Shown here: positions 19,210 through 28,493 of the stretch, piece after piece | How the letters are laid out: each line of letters begins with the position of its first letter | How positions within the stretch are numbered: the stretch's first letter is position 1 | NCBI RefSeq assembly: GCF_900112615.1 | Contig: NZ_FOMK01000002.1 | Coordinates: 1 to 64,000 of the forward strand | Direction of reading: 5' to 3' | Length of the DNA stretch: 64,000 nucleotides | Source: Chitinophaga sp. CF118 | Lineage (GTDB): Bacteria > Bacteroidota > Bacteroidia > Chitinophagales > Chitinophagaceae | The notes under the pieces: model-generated | Told to the model about the DNA's origin: nothing | Seen by the model: only the letters and a program-made list of their open reading frames with translations | Database searches by the model: none | Program-made: the position numbers and the translations under genes

Positions 19210-20535
19210 CTATTTACCCTTATAAACAATCCTGTAGATTGTTCCTTTTACGTCATCAGATATATATAAAGAGCCATCCGGGCCTTGTGCCAGTCCACAG
19301 GGGCGGTGCTGAGCCTGGCCGGGAGATTTAACCGGTGCAGGGCCTGCAAAGCCATCTGCAAATACTTCCCATTTGCCGGAAGGTTTGCCATCTTTAAAAG
19401 GTACGAATACTACAAAGTATCCTGCCTGATCTTCAGGTGAGCGGTTCCAGGAACCGTGGAAAGCAATAAAAGCGCCATTACGGTATTTTTCAGGGAACTG
19501 AGTACCCGTGTAGAATAACAGACCATTAGGGCCCATGTGTGCAGGAAAAGCAACTACAGGATCTTCTACTCCTTCGCCGGCTGTCTTTTTACCATCGCCA
19601 CCATATTCAGGAGCCAGCATCTTTTTATGCTGTTCAGGATCGTAATAGATGTATGGCCAGCCATAATCAGCACCTTTCTTTATAGCATACATACATTCTG
19701 CAGGCAGATCTGCTGACTGTTTTTCATCATAGAGATCAGGGAACAGGTCATGCAACTGATCACGGCCATGCTGCATAACGAACAACTGATTCAACTGCTG
19801 GTTCCAGTCCAGCCCTACCACATTACGTAAACCGGTAGCATAACGCACACCATCACCATAGGTTTGTCCCGCTTTATCTGCTTTGAATTGCCAGATACCT
19901 CCCGCAGAGTCGAGCACAGGGCATGGTTTCATCCCCATAGAACCTTTAGTCCTGTCCTTTTCCTGGCAGGAATTGGAGAAGGCTCCTATGTTTACGTAGA
20001 TGTTACCCTCGTTATCAAGCGCAAGTGATTTAGATTCATGCTGATGACGATCGATTAAGCCGGTAACAATCTTTTCCGGATGTTCGGGGTCAACTGTCTG
20101 TTGTTTAGCATCCAGCTTATAACGGAATACTTCTGTATTGGAAGAAGCATACAGGTAATTTCCTTTTATGATAATTCCTGTTCCGCCATAAGTACCAAAG
20201 CCTGTTTGTTTGTCGACCTTACCGTCGCCATTTGTATCCTTTAGTAACAGAATACCTTTACCCTCTTTGGGCCGGTCCAGTTTTACATAAATATCACCGG
20301 AAGCGGTTACGGTAATGTGACGGGAATGCCCGATTCCATCCGCCGCTTTTAAAGCACCAAAGCCTGCAGGTAATTTCAATCCTGCATTGTCGGCATCCGG
20401 TTTTACAGGACTATCCGTTGCGCCCGGTTTACCAGGGCCTCCGGTACCTGCGTACGCAGTGTTGATGCCTGCTATTATTATAGCGGCTGACATAAACACC
20501 TTACTCATTTTGTACATAAGCATAATATGGGTCAT
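19210..20535 (-). CDS. PQQ-dependent sugar/sorbosone dehydrogenase family protein
   Basis: The product is about 441 residues with a signal peptide (SKVFMSAAIIIAGINTAYAG); several Met codons in the first 15 residues leave the exact start open. The body is a beta-propeller of the soluble PQQ glucose/sorbosone dehydrogenase type. Visible motifs include LLLKDTNGDGKVD, RHQHESKSLALDNEGNIYV (the conserved HxxxxLxxxxxGxxYV segment), ATGLRNVVGLDW, AFHGSWNR and GPDGSLYISDD near the C-terminus. Such enzymes oxidise sugars in the periplasm with PQQ, often coupled to cytochrome c. The next gene encodes a c-type cytochrome, which supports this role. The substrate cannot be read from sequence. It follows a strong terminator that ends the upstream SusC/SusD unit, so it is probably transcribed separately. 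Confidence 0.87.
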   Translation of the reverse strand: MTHIMLMYKMSKVFMSAAIIIAGINTAYAGTGGPGKPGATDSPVKPDADNAGLKLPAGFGALKAADGIGHSRHITVTASGDIYVKLDRPKEGKGILLLKDTNGDGKVDKQTGFGTYGGTGIIIKGNYLYASSNTEVFRYKLDAKQQTVDPEHPEKIVTGLIDRHQHESKSLALDNEGNIYVNIGAFSNSCQEKDRTKGSMGMKPCPVLDSAGGIWQFKADKAGQTYGDGVRYATGLRNVVGLDWNQQLNQLFVMQHGRDQLHDLFPDLYDEKQSADLPAECMYAIKKGADYGWPYIYYDPEQHKKMLAPEYGGDGKKTAGEGVEDPVVAFPAHMGPNGLLFYTGTQFPEKYRNGAFIAFHGSWNRSPEDQAGYFVVFVPFKDGKPSGKWEVFADGFAGPAPVKSPGQAQHRPCGLAQGPDGSLYISDDVKGTIYRIVYKGK

Positions 20536-20634
20536 TTATAAAGATTGTGATTAAAGCCAACCCAAATTACGAAATACCAGGGGCTCCCTTTACTATTTAT
20601 TTGATGAGTGGAAAACAGGCTCTTTTTTGAAAAA

Positions 20635-20664
20635 GAACAGGCTTCCAAAACTGGAAGCCTGTTC
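20635..20664 (-). terminator. Intrinsic terminator after susC/susD pair
   Basis: A perfect 12-bp stem (GAACAGGCTTCC / GGAAGCCTGTTC) encloses a 6-base loop. On the minus strand it is followed directly by TTTTTC. It lies 30 bp after the SusD stop codon and separates that operon from the dehydrogenase gene. Confidence 0.88.
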
Positions 20665-20693
20665 AATATAAAGATTTTGGCTAAGTCTGACGA

Positions 20694-22550
20694 CTAGTAT
20701 CCCGGGTTCTGCACCAGTTTGTTATTTCGGTTTATTTCATCACGTTGTATTGGCATAAAGTACATTTTATCCAGCCACAAGCGATTCTCATTTACGAGAG
20801 TTACCGGCGTATAGGTATAATCGTAATTAGCCGGATCGTATTTGTACAAAGTGACCTTGCTTCCCGCTTTCAGCTTACCCGCCACATTAATACCCTTTAA
20901 CGCACGGCCAATAGTTTCAGGAGCAATCATCCAGCGGCGTACATCAAAGAAACGCTGCTCTTCAAACACCATTTCAATTTCCCGTTCATGCTGATATTCC
21001 GTTTTCAGGGCAGCACCGGATGCTGTGATGGCCGGCATTCCTGCACGGGTACGGATGGCATTCAGATAAGTGCGGGCATCTCCCTCCTCTCCTAATTCTA
21101 TGCAGGCCTCCACATAATTAAGAATTACCTCTGTATACCGGAAGAATGGATAAGGTACTTCCTGGTGGAAATACTGTGCATCTACAGCCGGGTCTATGAA
21201 TTTCTTAATATAATAACCGGTGAAGCTGCCATTCCAGTCTTCTACAGGTCCCTGACGAGTATCTAGTCCGGGGTTGGGGATTGCCTTCTGGGCCACCGCA
21301 TCCCACACTTCATACGCACCGGTCTGTACCTGGTTAGCCGGATCTTTATCCGTTACATCTGAAGGGCGCGGCCGCCAGTTAGCTCCATCATAAAGAATGG
21401 TAGCATAAAAACGCGGGTCGCGGTTACTATAGGGATTCGCTTTATGCGCGGTTACATTCCAGTTAAATGGTGTGCCGTCGCTCATCTCATAATCATCTAT
21501 CAGTAATTGAGTAGGTGTATTACCAGACCAATTATGATAACCATTTAATCCATTGTATAAGCCAATCTGTCCGCCTGCTTCTGATTTGTTATTCGAGAAA
21601 TAACGGCTAAAAATACTTTCACTGTTATCTTTCAGAAACATCTGCTGATAGTTACTACTAGCCTCAGATGCACTTGCCGGATTAGGAAAAGCCAGGGAAT
21701 AAGCGCCCAGATCTATCACGGCTTTTGCAGCAGCTTTTGCTTTCTGCCAGCGTTCAATACGATCACCAGAGGGATATCCCAGCACTTCCGGTGATTGTGC
21801 AGCGGCGATAATGGGAGACTTTGCCTTGGCGGTAGGAAGATCATGCAGATCGCTGGCAGCATATAATAAAACGCGTGATTTTAATGACAATGCACCTCCT
21901 TCATTCGCACGCCCTTTTACTATAATAGCTTCCTTGCCATTCAGATACTTTGCAGCAGAATCGCAATCATTAACAATATGATCTACACATTCAGCAAAAG
22001 TGTTACGGGCTTTGGTATAATCGTTATCATCCAAACCATACACGTTATCAACCAATGGAACGCCACCATATGCACGTACCAGTTGATGATAATAGAAAGC
22101 CCGGAGAAAAAATACTTCTCCTCTTAATCTTTCTCCCAATGCGGGTTTATCGAACGGCACCTTATTTATATTCGAAAAGAACACATTGCAGGCACGGATT
22201 CTTTTATACATTTCACCCCACTGGAAAGTACCACGGCTTGTTACAAATTCGGCATCCGTAGGACTGATAGTAGATTCCACCATGTTTTTCAGTCCGTAGT
22301 TATGGGTGAACATAGTTTCATCCGTAGCGGAGGCCAGCATAGTTTCCAAGAATCCACCGCTACTCAGACCATTATAGATATCGTTTACAAATGCTTCCGT
22401 TAATGCAGGATCTTTCCATACATCGTCTGCGGTCGCTTCGCCCAAGGGCTTCGTACTCAGAAAATCAGTTTTACAGGCACCCGTTGTTAATACAGTAGCC
22501 AGTGTAATGCCGAAGTATATTTTTTTAATAATCTGCTTCATACCAATCAT
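20694..22550 (-). CDS. SusD/RagB family outer-membrane lipoprotein
   Basis: The product has 618 residues. The lipoprotein signal peptide ends in the lipobox LTTGAC, so the mature protein starts at the Cys and is anchored on the outer membrane. The N-terminal TPR-like SusD half contains GEVFFLRAFYYHQLVRAYGGVPL, the characteristic RAFYY-LVxxYGGVPL signature. The C-terminal half ends with the usual EREIEMVFEEQRFFDVRRW and a final NPGY motif. SusD proteins cap a SusC TonB-dependent transporter and help capture oligosaccharides, peptides or other large nutrients. The start is 3 bp after the stop of the SusC partner, typical for this pair. No glycoside hydrolase lies beside it, so the substrate stays open. 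Confidence 0.93.
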   Translation of the reverse strand: MIGMKQIIKKIYFGITLATVLTTGACKTDFLSTKPLGEATADDVWKDPALTEAFVNDIYNGLSSGGFLETMLASATDETMFTHNYGLKNMVESTISPTDAEFVTSRGTFQWGEMYKRIRACNVFFSNINKVPFDKPALGERLRGEVFFLRAFYYHQLVRAYGGVPLVDNVYGLDDNDYTKARNTFAECVDHIVNDCDSAAKYLNGKEAIIVKGRANEGGALSLKSRVLLYAASDLHDLPTAKAKSPIIAAAQSPEVLGYPSGDRIERWQKAKAAAKAVIDLGAYSLAFPNPASASEASSNYQQMFLKDNSESIFSRYFSNNKSEAGGQIGLYNGLNGYHNWSGNTPTQLLIDDYEMSDGTPFNWNVTAHKANPYSNRDPRFYATILYDGANWRPRPSDVTDKDPANQVQTGAYEVWDAVAQKAIPNPGLDTRQGPVEDWNGSFTGYYIKKFIDPAVDAQYFHQEVPYPFFRYTEVILNYVEACIELGEEGDARTYLNAIRTRAGMPAITASGAALKTEYQHEREIEMVFEEQRFFDVRRWMIAPETIGRALKGINVAGKLKAGSKVTLYKYDPANYDYTYTPVTLVNENRLWLDKMYFMPIQRDEINRNNKLVQNPGY

Positions 22551-22553
22551 ACT

Positions 22554-25500
22554 TTAAAAAGTTAACGTAAAGCCTGCATTGATCACTCTTGCCTGCGGAT
22601 AATACCGACCATTTCCATTGATAGATTCTGGATCAAAAATCTTCAGCTTATCAATGGTGAACAGATTGAGACAGTTGGCATAGATTCTCAAACTGTTGAT
22701 ACCTATTCTTTTCCTCAGAAGATCTCCCAATCCGTAGCCCAGTTCCAGGTTCTTGAGGCGCAGGTAGTTAGTATTGCGTAACCAGTAAGTGTTACCGGTG
22801 GCCCAATAGGTATCATTGCGGTCATTTACCCGCGGATCAACGCTGCTCGGGTTATCCGGACTCCAGTGATGATCGGAGTAGTCCTGTGTAAAGTTGCCAA
22901 TCTCTCCGGATTCGGTATTCACAGGCAATGCACCACCAAGTGCGCCCTGCATCAGGATGGTACAGTCAAAATTCCTGTATTGCAGACTGATGTTCAGCCC
23001 ACCGGTGAAAGTAGGTTGTGTACTTTTGGAATTACGCACTTTATCATCCCCATTAATCTTACCATCAGCATTAACGTCCTTAAATTTCATATCGCCCGGA
23101 CGCAGGTTGTTCGTGAGTGCGCTGTAGTCTATTGTATTTTTGTTGATGGCATCAAAATCCTTAAACACACCATCATACTGGTAATATAATGCGGTATTCA
23201 TTGGCTGACCTGTAGAACGCTGCCAGGAAGGAGCACCAGGAGTTTCGTCCCAGAATACGATCTTGTTTTTGGAAACACCACCATTCACACTCACATCGTA
23301 ACGGAAATCATTGCCAATTTTATTGTTATAGCCTATGCGGAATTCCCATCCTTTGTTATCTACTTTACCAATGTTTTCAGCAGGTAATGTTAAACCGGTA
23401 CTTTGTGGAATAGAGGCATTTCTCCTTACTAAAATGCCTGTACGTTTATTGATAAACGCATCCAGTTCAAAGTAGATCTTTCCATTGAGCAGTGCACCAT
23501 CCAGCCCTACGTTATAGTTATTGGCCACCTCCCAGGTGATATATGGATTAGGGATACGAGCTTCGAACAACGATTTTGCAACAGTACCGCCCAGGATATA
23601 ACTGTCAAATCCATAGGTAGAATAATATTGGTATTCCTGGAGGGTGAGTTCACCATCATTATCATCATCGAAGTAGATCTGATCATTCCCGAGTTTACCC
23701 CAGGAAGCACGCAGCTTCAGGTAATTCACAACAGGCACATTGTTTTTCCAGAAGTTCTCCTCTGAAATACGCCATCCGGCCATGATACCAGGGAAGAAAC
23801 CAAACCGGGACGTTGAAGGGAACATATAGGAACCATCATAACGCCATACAAATTCAGCAAGGTATTTCTCTTTATAATTATAGGCAGCACGACCGAAATA
23901 ATTAAGACGGGCACGGTCCCAGGCACTACCTCCATTATTTTTTTCGAGTTCGCCACCAGCAAGCATCTGGTCGATCAGAGAGGAGGTAAAATATTTACGG
24001 GAAGCATTGAAGTTATCAGAGTTCACAGTTTCCCTTTCTACCCCAAAAACCAGGTTGACTGTATGTTTTTTATTGAAGGTATGATCGTAGGTGAGTAATC
24101 CACGTAACAGCATATTACTCTGATCTTCGTCACCCTGGGCAAGTGTAGCCTGATCAATACCACGTTTACCTTTTACAAGTAATGGAGTGGTACCATCTGC
24201 TTCATATGTCTTCTTATCCCAGGTATAGAGGTACCATGGTGTCATCCATGTTTTGGTACGTTTGAGATATTTATCGAAGGCAACGTTACCACTCAGCTTT
24301 AAGCCATCTACCCAGGGTACTGTCACATCCAGGCGGGCATTAGTCTGCATAAAGTAACGCTTATCCCTGTCATACCCTGTCTGATCAGTGGTGATCACCA
24401 CCGGGTTGTTTCCGTATTCAATATCCGGACCAGGTAACCCGTTTGGCCAATAGGCGGGTTCTGTAGGTTTTCCACGCATCAGCATCCGGAAAATGTCGCT
24501 GGCATTGCGGGTGGGGAAATGACGATATTCCTGACGCCCCAGCACATCTACACTTACACTCATATATTTGTTGATCCTGCCGTCCAGATTAACACGCAGG
24601 CTGTACTGATCGTAACCGGTAGCAGATTGTTTGTAATAAGCATCCTGTGACTGATAACCGAAAGATGCCAGATAACGCATAGCATCATTACCTCCTGAGA
24701 TCTGCAGGCTATGATTGGATTGTGGAGCCCAGGTCTTGAAAGTAGATTTGTACCAGTCAGTATTAGGATGTAACCAGGGATCGTTACCGTCTTTGTATTT
24801 TTGAATCTCTTCCTGTCCGAAAGCTACATTCCATTGTTTATTCGTAACAGGAGAAGTGTAAGTGCCATTCTGTTTATATACTTTCCAGGCAGCATCCCAT
24901 TCGTTGGCTGGCACATCCCTGTAAAGGCTTAATTCATCCCGTATCTGTGCATATTGCGCAGCATCGGCCATATCCGGGATATGTGTTGGTTGCGACCATC
25001 CCTGGTTGAAGGAATAAGTCAGTTGAGGTTTACCGCTTTTACCTCGTTTGGTAGTGACGAGAATTACACCGTTTGCTGCTCTTGCACCATAGATAGCGGC
25101 AGAAGCATCTTTCAATACGGAGATACTTTCTACATCAACGGGATTTAGTCTTTCAAGCCCACCGGTGCGAGCCGCCACACCATCAATAACAACGAGGGGA
25201 TCGTTGTTACCCAGAGTGTTGGAGCCGCGGATGCGCAGGGAAGAACCATCATATCCGGGTTCTCCGCTGTTCTGCATGGCTGTTACACCAGGCATGCGGC
25301 CTGCGATAGAGTTTGATAGATTGGTAGCTGGTGATTTGATTAGTTCTGCACCTTTTACGGAAGCAATTGCACCTGCCACAGCTTCCTTTTTCTGTGAGCC
25401 ATACCCTACAACCACCACTTCGCTCAATCCCTTGCTATCCGCTTCCAGCATGATATTGAGCGGAGCATTATTTTTTACATCAATCGTTTGTGATAAGAAA

Positions 25501-25814
25501 CCGATTGCACTAATAGTTAATTGTGCATTTGCCGGAATGCTCAACGTAAATGAACCATCCGGACTAGTTGTGGTACCACGTGAAGTACCCACTATTTTGA
25601 TAGTAGCACCAATAACCGGGTCACCATTCTTATCTACCACTTTTCCTTTAAGGGTAATATCCTGGGTAACGGAAAATGTTATTTCCCTGGAAAAGACATT
25701 TACGGGTGACTGGAAAGCGATTAATAAAGTAAGAAGTAAAGTTATTTTCATACGCAATGGTATTGACTGCCAGACATGAGAATGCCTGACCTTCAACAGG
25801 CCTGAATTTTTCAT
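22554..25814 (-). CDS. SusC/RagA family TonB-dependent transporter
   Basis: The product has 1086 residues. A long signal sequence (MKITLLLTLLIAFQSPVNVFS after an N-terminal extension) is followed by a carboxypeptidase-like regulatory domain (LKGKVVDKNGDPVIGATIKI). Then comes the plug domain beginning with VVVVGYGSQKKEAVAGAI and containing SIAGRMPGV, the SusC/RagA signature GxNDPLVVIDGV and NPVDVESISVLKDASAAIYG. The remaining 800 residues form the 22-strand barrel ending in a terminal Phe. No STN domain precedes it, so unlike the second SusC in this window it is not built for FecR signalling. It imports a large nutrient together with the adjacent SusD. The carbohydrate or peptide specificity is not evident. 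Confidence 0.94.
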   Translation of the reverse strand: MKNSGLLKVRHSHVWQSIPLRMKITLLLTLLIAFQSPVNVFSREITFSVTQDITLKGKVVDKNGDPVIGATIKIVGTSRGTTTSPDGSFTLSIPANAQLTISAIGFLSQTIDVKNNAPLNIMLEADSKGLSEVVVVGYGSQKKEAVAGAIASVKGAELIKSPATNLSNSIAGRMPGVTAMQNSGEPGYDGSSLRIRGSNTLGNNDPLVVIDGVAARTGGLERLNPVDVESISVLKDASAAIYGARAANGVILVTTKRGKSGKPQLTYSFNQGWSQPTHIPDMADAAQYAQIRDELSLYRDVPANEWDAAWKVYKQNGTYTSPVTNKQWNVAFGQEEIQKYKDGNDPWLHPNTDWYKSTFKTWAPQSNHSLQISGGNDAMRYLASFGYQSQDAYYKQSATGYDQYSLRVNLDGRINKYMSVSVDVLGRQEYRHFPTRNASDIFRMLMRGKPTEPAYWPNGLPGPDIEYGNNPVVITTDQTGYDRDKRYFMQTNARLDVTVPWVDGLKLSGNVAFDKYLKRTKTWMTPWYLYTWDKKTYEADGTTPLLVKGKRGIDQATLAQGDEDQSNMLLRGLLTYDHTFNKKHTVNLVFGVERETVNSDNFNASRKYFTSSLIDQMLAGGELEKNNGGSAWDRARLNYFGRAAYNYKEKYLAEFVWRYDGSYMFPSTSRFGFFPGIMAGWRISEENFWKNNVPVVNYLKLRASWGKLGNDQIYFDDDNDGELTLQEYQYYSTYGFDSYILGGTVAKSLFEARIPNPYITWEVANNYNVGLDGALLNGKIYFELDAFINKRTGILVRRNASIPQSTGLTLPAENIGKVDNKGWEFRIGYNNKIGNDFRYDVSVNGGVSKNKIVFWDETPGAPSWQRSTGQPMNTALYYQYDGVFKDFDAINKNTIDYSALTNNLRPGDMKFKDVNADGKINGDDKVRNSKSTQPTFTGGLNISLQYRNFDCTILMQGALGGALPVNTESGEIGNFTQDYSDHHWSPDNPSSVDPRVNDRNDTYWATGNTYWLRNTNYLRLKNLELGYGLGDLLRKRIGINSLRIYANCLNLFTIDKLKIFDPESINGNGRYYPQARVINAGFTLTF

Positions 25815-26170
25815 ACTTTAAAGTTTGACAAAGTTTAGAAATAGCATGCCGAGTGTAACAGCTGGCTACCGGCATGACAGATTTTGGTTTTACTCAGAAT
25901 GAGATAACATCCTGGTAGTTTACACACTTTTGTTTCTGATAATCCTCATAACGTGTTTGATTTTAATAGTTAAAGAATGGCAGGCAATGGGTCAATAGTT
26001 GAACTATACACGGGCTTCCAATATATAATACCTGCAAAGAGATGATGTGCTACAATATCTTTTTTATGCTTTTAGTACGAACAAAAAATACGGTTTGTTT
26101 TCATAATGGGTTATAACACATGTTCGCTAGTGTCATCCACAGGCCTAAAATAGAAAAAATAATTAAAGAT
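25815..26170. other. Gene-free stretch upstream of susC
   Basis: There are 356 bp between the SusC start and the end of the acetyltransferase gene. No convincing ORF, RNA gene or perfect Bacteroidota promoter is visible. Two near matches with one extra spacer base (TAnnnTTTG type on the minus strand, near 25829 and 26091) may be the SusC promoter region, but I do not call them. Confidence 0.4.
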
Positions 26171-26656
26171 TTATAATTCTTTTAACATCCAGTTAGTGCA
26201 GGAAAAATGACCGGTATTACCCTGTGGACTATCAAGGTGTTTAAATCCAAAATATTCGTAGAGTTTAATGGCTTTCTGAAGTTCGGATACGGTTTCCAGG
26301 TAACAATGAGTATAATTTTCCGTACGTGCAAAATCGAGGCATTTTTCTATTAATGCGCGGGCAATACCATTTCCACGAAATGCAGGCAACAGGTACATTT
26401 TCTGTAATTCACAAATATGTACGGGACCTCCTTCCAGTGGGGCAATACCAGCTCCGCCGGCAATTTCTTTATCTATTCTGGCAACATAATATATAGAACG
26501 CGGTGTTTGGTAGATATCTGATAAGTGGTCTAATGTAGTGTCTGCAAATGCCGTTCCAGGCTTGTTAAGACCAAAGTCTGTTAATACACTCCTTACGATA
26601 TGGGCTATTACCGGATTATCATCCGGTTGGATCGGGCTGATAGTAATAAGTGGCAT
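26171..26656 (-). CDS. GNAT family N-acetyltransferase
   Basis: A 161-residue cytoplasmic single-domain GNAT protein. The acetyl-CoA binding motif A is visible as LQKMYLLPAFRGNGIARALI (the RxxGxA/G loop at about residues 100-108). It is preceded by a beta-strand reading VARIDKEIAGGAGIAPL and followed by the C-terminal LYEYFGFKHL motif. The length is normal for the family. Members acetylate amines on small molecules, peptides or proteins, and the substrate cannot be deduced. It stands alone on the minus strand, 52 bp downstream of the next upstream gene, and has no obvious functional link to its neighbours. Confidence 0.88.
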   Translation of the reverse strand: MPLITISPIQPDDNPVIAHIVRSVLTDFGLNKPGTAFADTTLDHLSDIYQTPRSIYYVARIDKEIAGGAGIAPLEGGPVHICELQKMYLLPAFRGNGIARALIEKCLDFARTENYTHCYLETVSELQKAIKLYEYFGFKHLDSPQGNTGHFSCTNWMLKEL

Positions 26657-26708
26657 TTCTTATTTAATTGATTGGTGAAGATACTAAATGAGCAATATAA
26701 CAGGCTGG

Positions 26709-27170
26709 TTAATATTCCTGTACAAAAGAGATGGAGGTAATACTAAAAGGACTGCTACCTTTAGCTACCAGATAGAGGTCGTGTACCCCGTTAGAGTACT
26801 TTGGATTTCCTGTAAATTTCAGTGTAAATGTTGTATCGCCGGTAAATGGAATTTTCAGTGTCCCTATCTTCCTGCTTTTTTTACCTCTTGGTTTATCTAT
26901 CCGGAATTCTAACCGGGCATTCTTGCTATTTTTACTTTCACAAAAGACAACAATCCTGAACCCTACTTCTCCCATACTGAGGTTCACCTGTCCGAAGCCG
27001 AGGCAACTCCCCGATTTCATTTTGAATTCGGTTTCGAAATTCCCCTTTTTTGTTTTTACACTGTCCGCTGGCGCAGCGACTGGCGGTGAGCTGGCTGGCG
27101 GTGGAGCAGCAGTCTGCCCCCTTGCTATTAACTGCACAATAATTAAAAAAAGACATAGGATCGGCCTCAT
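26709..27170 (-). CDS. Small secreted protein with CBM6-like C-terminus
   Basis: A 153-residue protein with a signal peptide (MRPILCLFLIIVQLIARGQ), a Pro/Ala-rich linker (AAPPPASSPPVAAPADS) and a beta-rich domain. The C-terminal strand pattern GVHDLYLVAKGSSPFSITSI resembles the last strands of family 6 carbohydrate-binding modules, which usually end with a vYLvFxG...ldw strand pair. The similarity is weak and read by eye only. A proline linker followed by one small beta domain fits a secreted binding protein. No enzymatic residues are visible. It could equally be an unrelated beta-sandwich. The 379-bp gap upstream (27171-27549) holds only a terminator for the next gene. Confidence 0.6.
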   Translation of the reverse strand: MRPILCLFLIIVQLIARGQTAAPPPASSPPVAAPADSVKTKKGNFETEFKMKSGSCLGFGQVNLSMGEVGFRIVVFCESKNSKNARLEFRIDKPRGKKSRKIGTLKIPFTGDTTFTLKFTGNPKYSNGVHDLYLVAKGSSPFSITSISFVQEY

Positions 27171-27498
27171 ATAAAATCAGTAGGTCTGGCATCTTGTAAA
27201 GGAAGCTCAACCAGTGTCTAAATTAGTAATCAGGGCGAAAATTACGCAATTTATATTAAAAATTACAATAATAACCTTACAATGATTACCAGTCGGTTAA
27301 AACTCTCATTAGGTAAAGGTAAATATCAAGTAACCTTTGGAATAGATACGTAAATTCTTGCCTTTTATTGTGTTGAGAGGAAAAGTTAATAGCTGAAGGA
27401 GATAAGCAAAGACTTAAAAACTACTTAAATTAGTAGCTATATCCCCCAGATATCCTAAAGCTAATCAGCGTTTACTTATTGCGGATTTGAAACAGAAA

Positions 27499-27531
27499 GG
27501 GCTGATCCGCTAAATAATTGCTGATCAGCCC
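27499..27531 (-). terminator. Intrinsic terminator of the scramblase-like gene
   Basis: A 9-bp perfect stem GGGCTGATC / GATCAGCCC with a 15-base loop. On the minus strand it is followed by TTTCTGTTTC. It lies 19 bp after the stop codon of the gene ending at 27550. Confidence 0.7.
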
Positions 27532-27549
27532 AATAGATTTATTCAAATC

Positions 27550-28152
27550 TTACTTTGCTTCTTTCTGAACCATATCAATAGTGATAGCACCAGCTACGAT
27601 GGCAATTTTGTTAACATCTTCCGGACAATCTTTCTCAATAGTAACGCGGTACTTGTCGGCAGTGGTAAATGCTTCCTTCAGGATACCGGCCCATTTTTTA
27701 GAGATCGTACCTAATGCTTTTTCATTAGAGTCTACAATGCTGAAATTCCAGGCTTTCCAGTCACCTTTGATCTGTGCTATTGTTTCACCATACTGATTGG
27801 TAATATGATACAGGGGTTTCATAAATGCAAATTTCTGCTTGATACCACCTATCTGCGTGCCATTACCATCCAGGATCAGGATTTTAGACGTCCAGAAAGT
27901 CCAGCCACGTTGAATACTGGCCACAACTACATTGTTCATGTCTGTGATATCCAGTGTGAACGGAAATATAGCTTTACTCAGAAATAAACGTAAAAATTTG
28001 TGCCAGAGAGGAACGGTTTGCTGGACGTTGCCAATCTGCTGCCCCTGCTCATTGTACACTTTGTACGCATTTGAAAATTTGAGGAGTCCTACTTTTTCGT
28101 CAATAAAATAATCATCGCATTTAAAAAACTCTGGTAAGTTCGTTTGTCCCAT
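27550..28152 (-). CDS. Scramblase/LURP-one-related protein (tubby-like fold)
   Basis: A 200-residue protein without signal peptide. It shows the short beta-hairpin repeats typical of the phospholipid scramblase/LURP-one-related superfamily: FIDEKVGLLKFSNAYKVYNE, then QGQQIGNVQQ, then KILILDGNGTQIGGIKQKF, then YHITNQYGETIAQIKGDW and FSIVDSNEKALGTISKKW. Each unit is a strand, a turn, then xGxI plus a basic residue. The C-terminal helix (NKIAIVAGAITIDMVQ) is the buried hydrophobic helix of the tubby-like fold. Bacterial members have no established function, and a membrane or phosphoinositide-type lipid link is suggested only by the fold. It is monocistronic, with its own terminator. Family call is moderately strong. 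Confidence 0.78.
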   Translation of the reverse strand: MGQTNLPEFFKCDDYFIDEKVGLLKFSNAYKVYNEQGQQIGNVQQTVPLWHKFLRLFLSKAIFPFTLDITDMNNVVVASIQRGWTFWTSKILILDGNGTQIGGIKQKFAFMKPLYHITNQYGETIAQIKGDWKAWNFSIVDSNEKALGTISKKWAGILKEAFTTADKYRVTIEKDCPEDVNKIAIVAGAITIDMVQKEAK

Positions 28153-28493
28153 AAGGTTGAATAAAGGTGGTTAAATAATAGAATGAATGGGCGTAAAGAT
28201 ATATAAATTATTTTCCTTCTAAGTAATTATCTAATAATTTAATCAATTTCAACATTTTATCAGGGTATTTCTCTGCCAGATTTACTTTTCAACAGGGTTT
28301 TGAATAAGATTAAAAAGTTCAACTATATGCATGGCTTCAGGGTAATACTTACCTGATAAATGGGCTTTTAGTGAGGCTGATTGAATAATATATAATACCC
28401 TCTTGACTGATTTTTAAATTAAAAAGCTTCATAAGGATTGCAGTTTTATGGCAATCCTTACGAAGCTTTTTATAAGATCAGCATTGACGTTTA
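28153..28493. other. Gene-free stretch containing one terminator
   Basis: There are 341 bp between the scramblase-like gene and the second susD. It is AT-rich with no convincing ORF or RNA gene. The only clear element is the hairpin at 28421-28471, listed separately. Confidence 0.5.
28421..28471 (-). terminator. Strong hairpin terminator after second susD
   Basis: Arms of 21 bases (28421-28441 and 28451-28471) pair at 20 of 21 positions around a 9-base loop. The outer A5/T5 tracts give a U-run on either strand, so it could act bidirectionally. It lies 22 bp after the stop codon of the SusD gene and ends the sigma-FecR-SusC-SusD unit. Confidence 0.9.
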
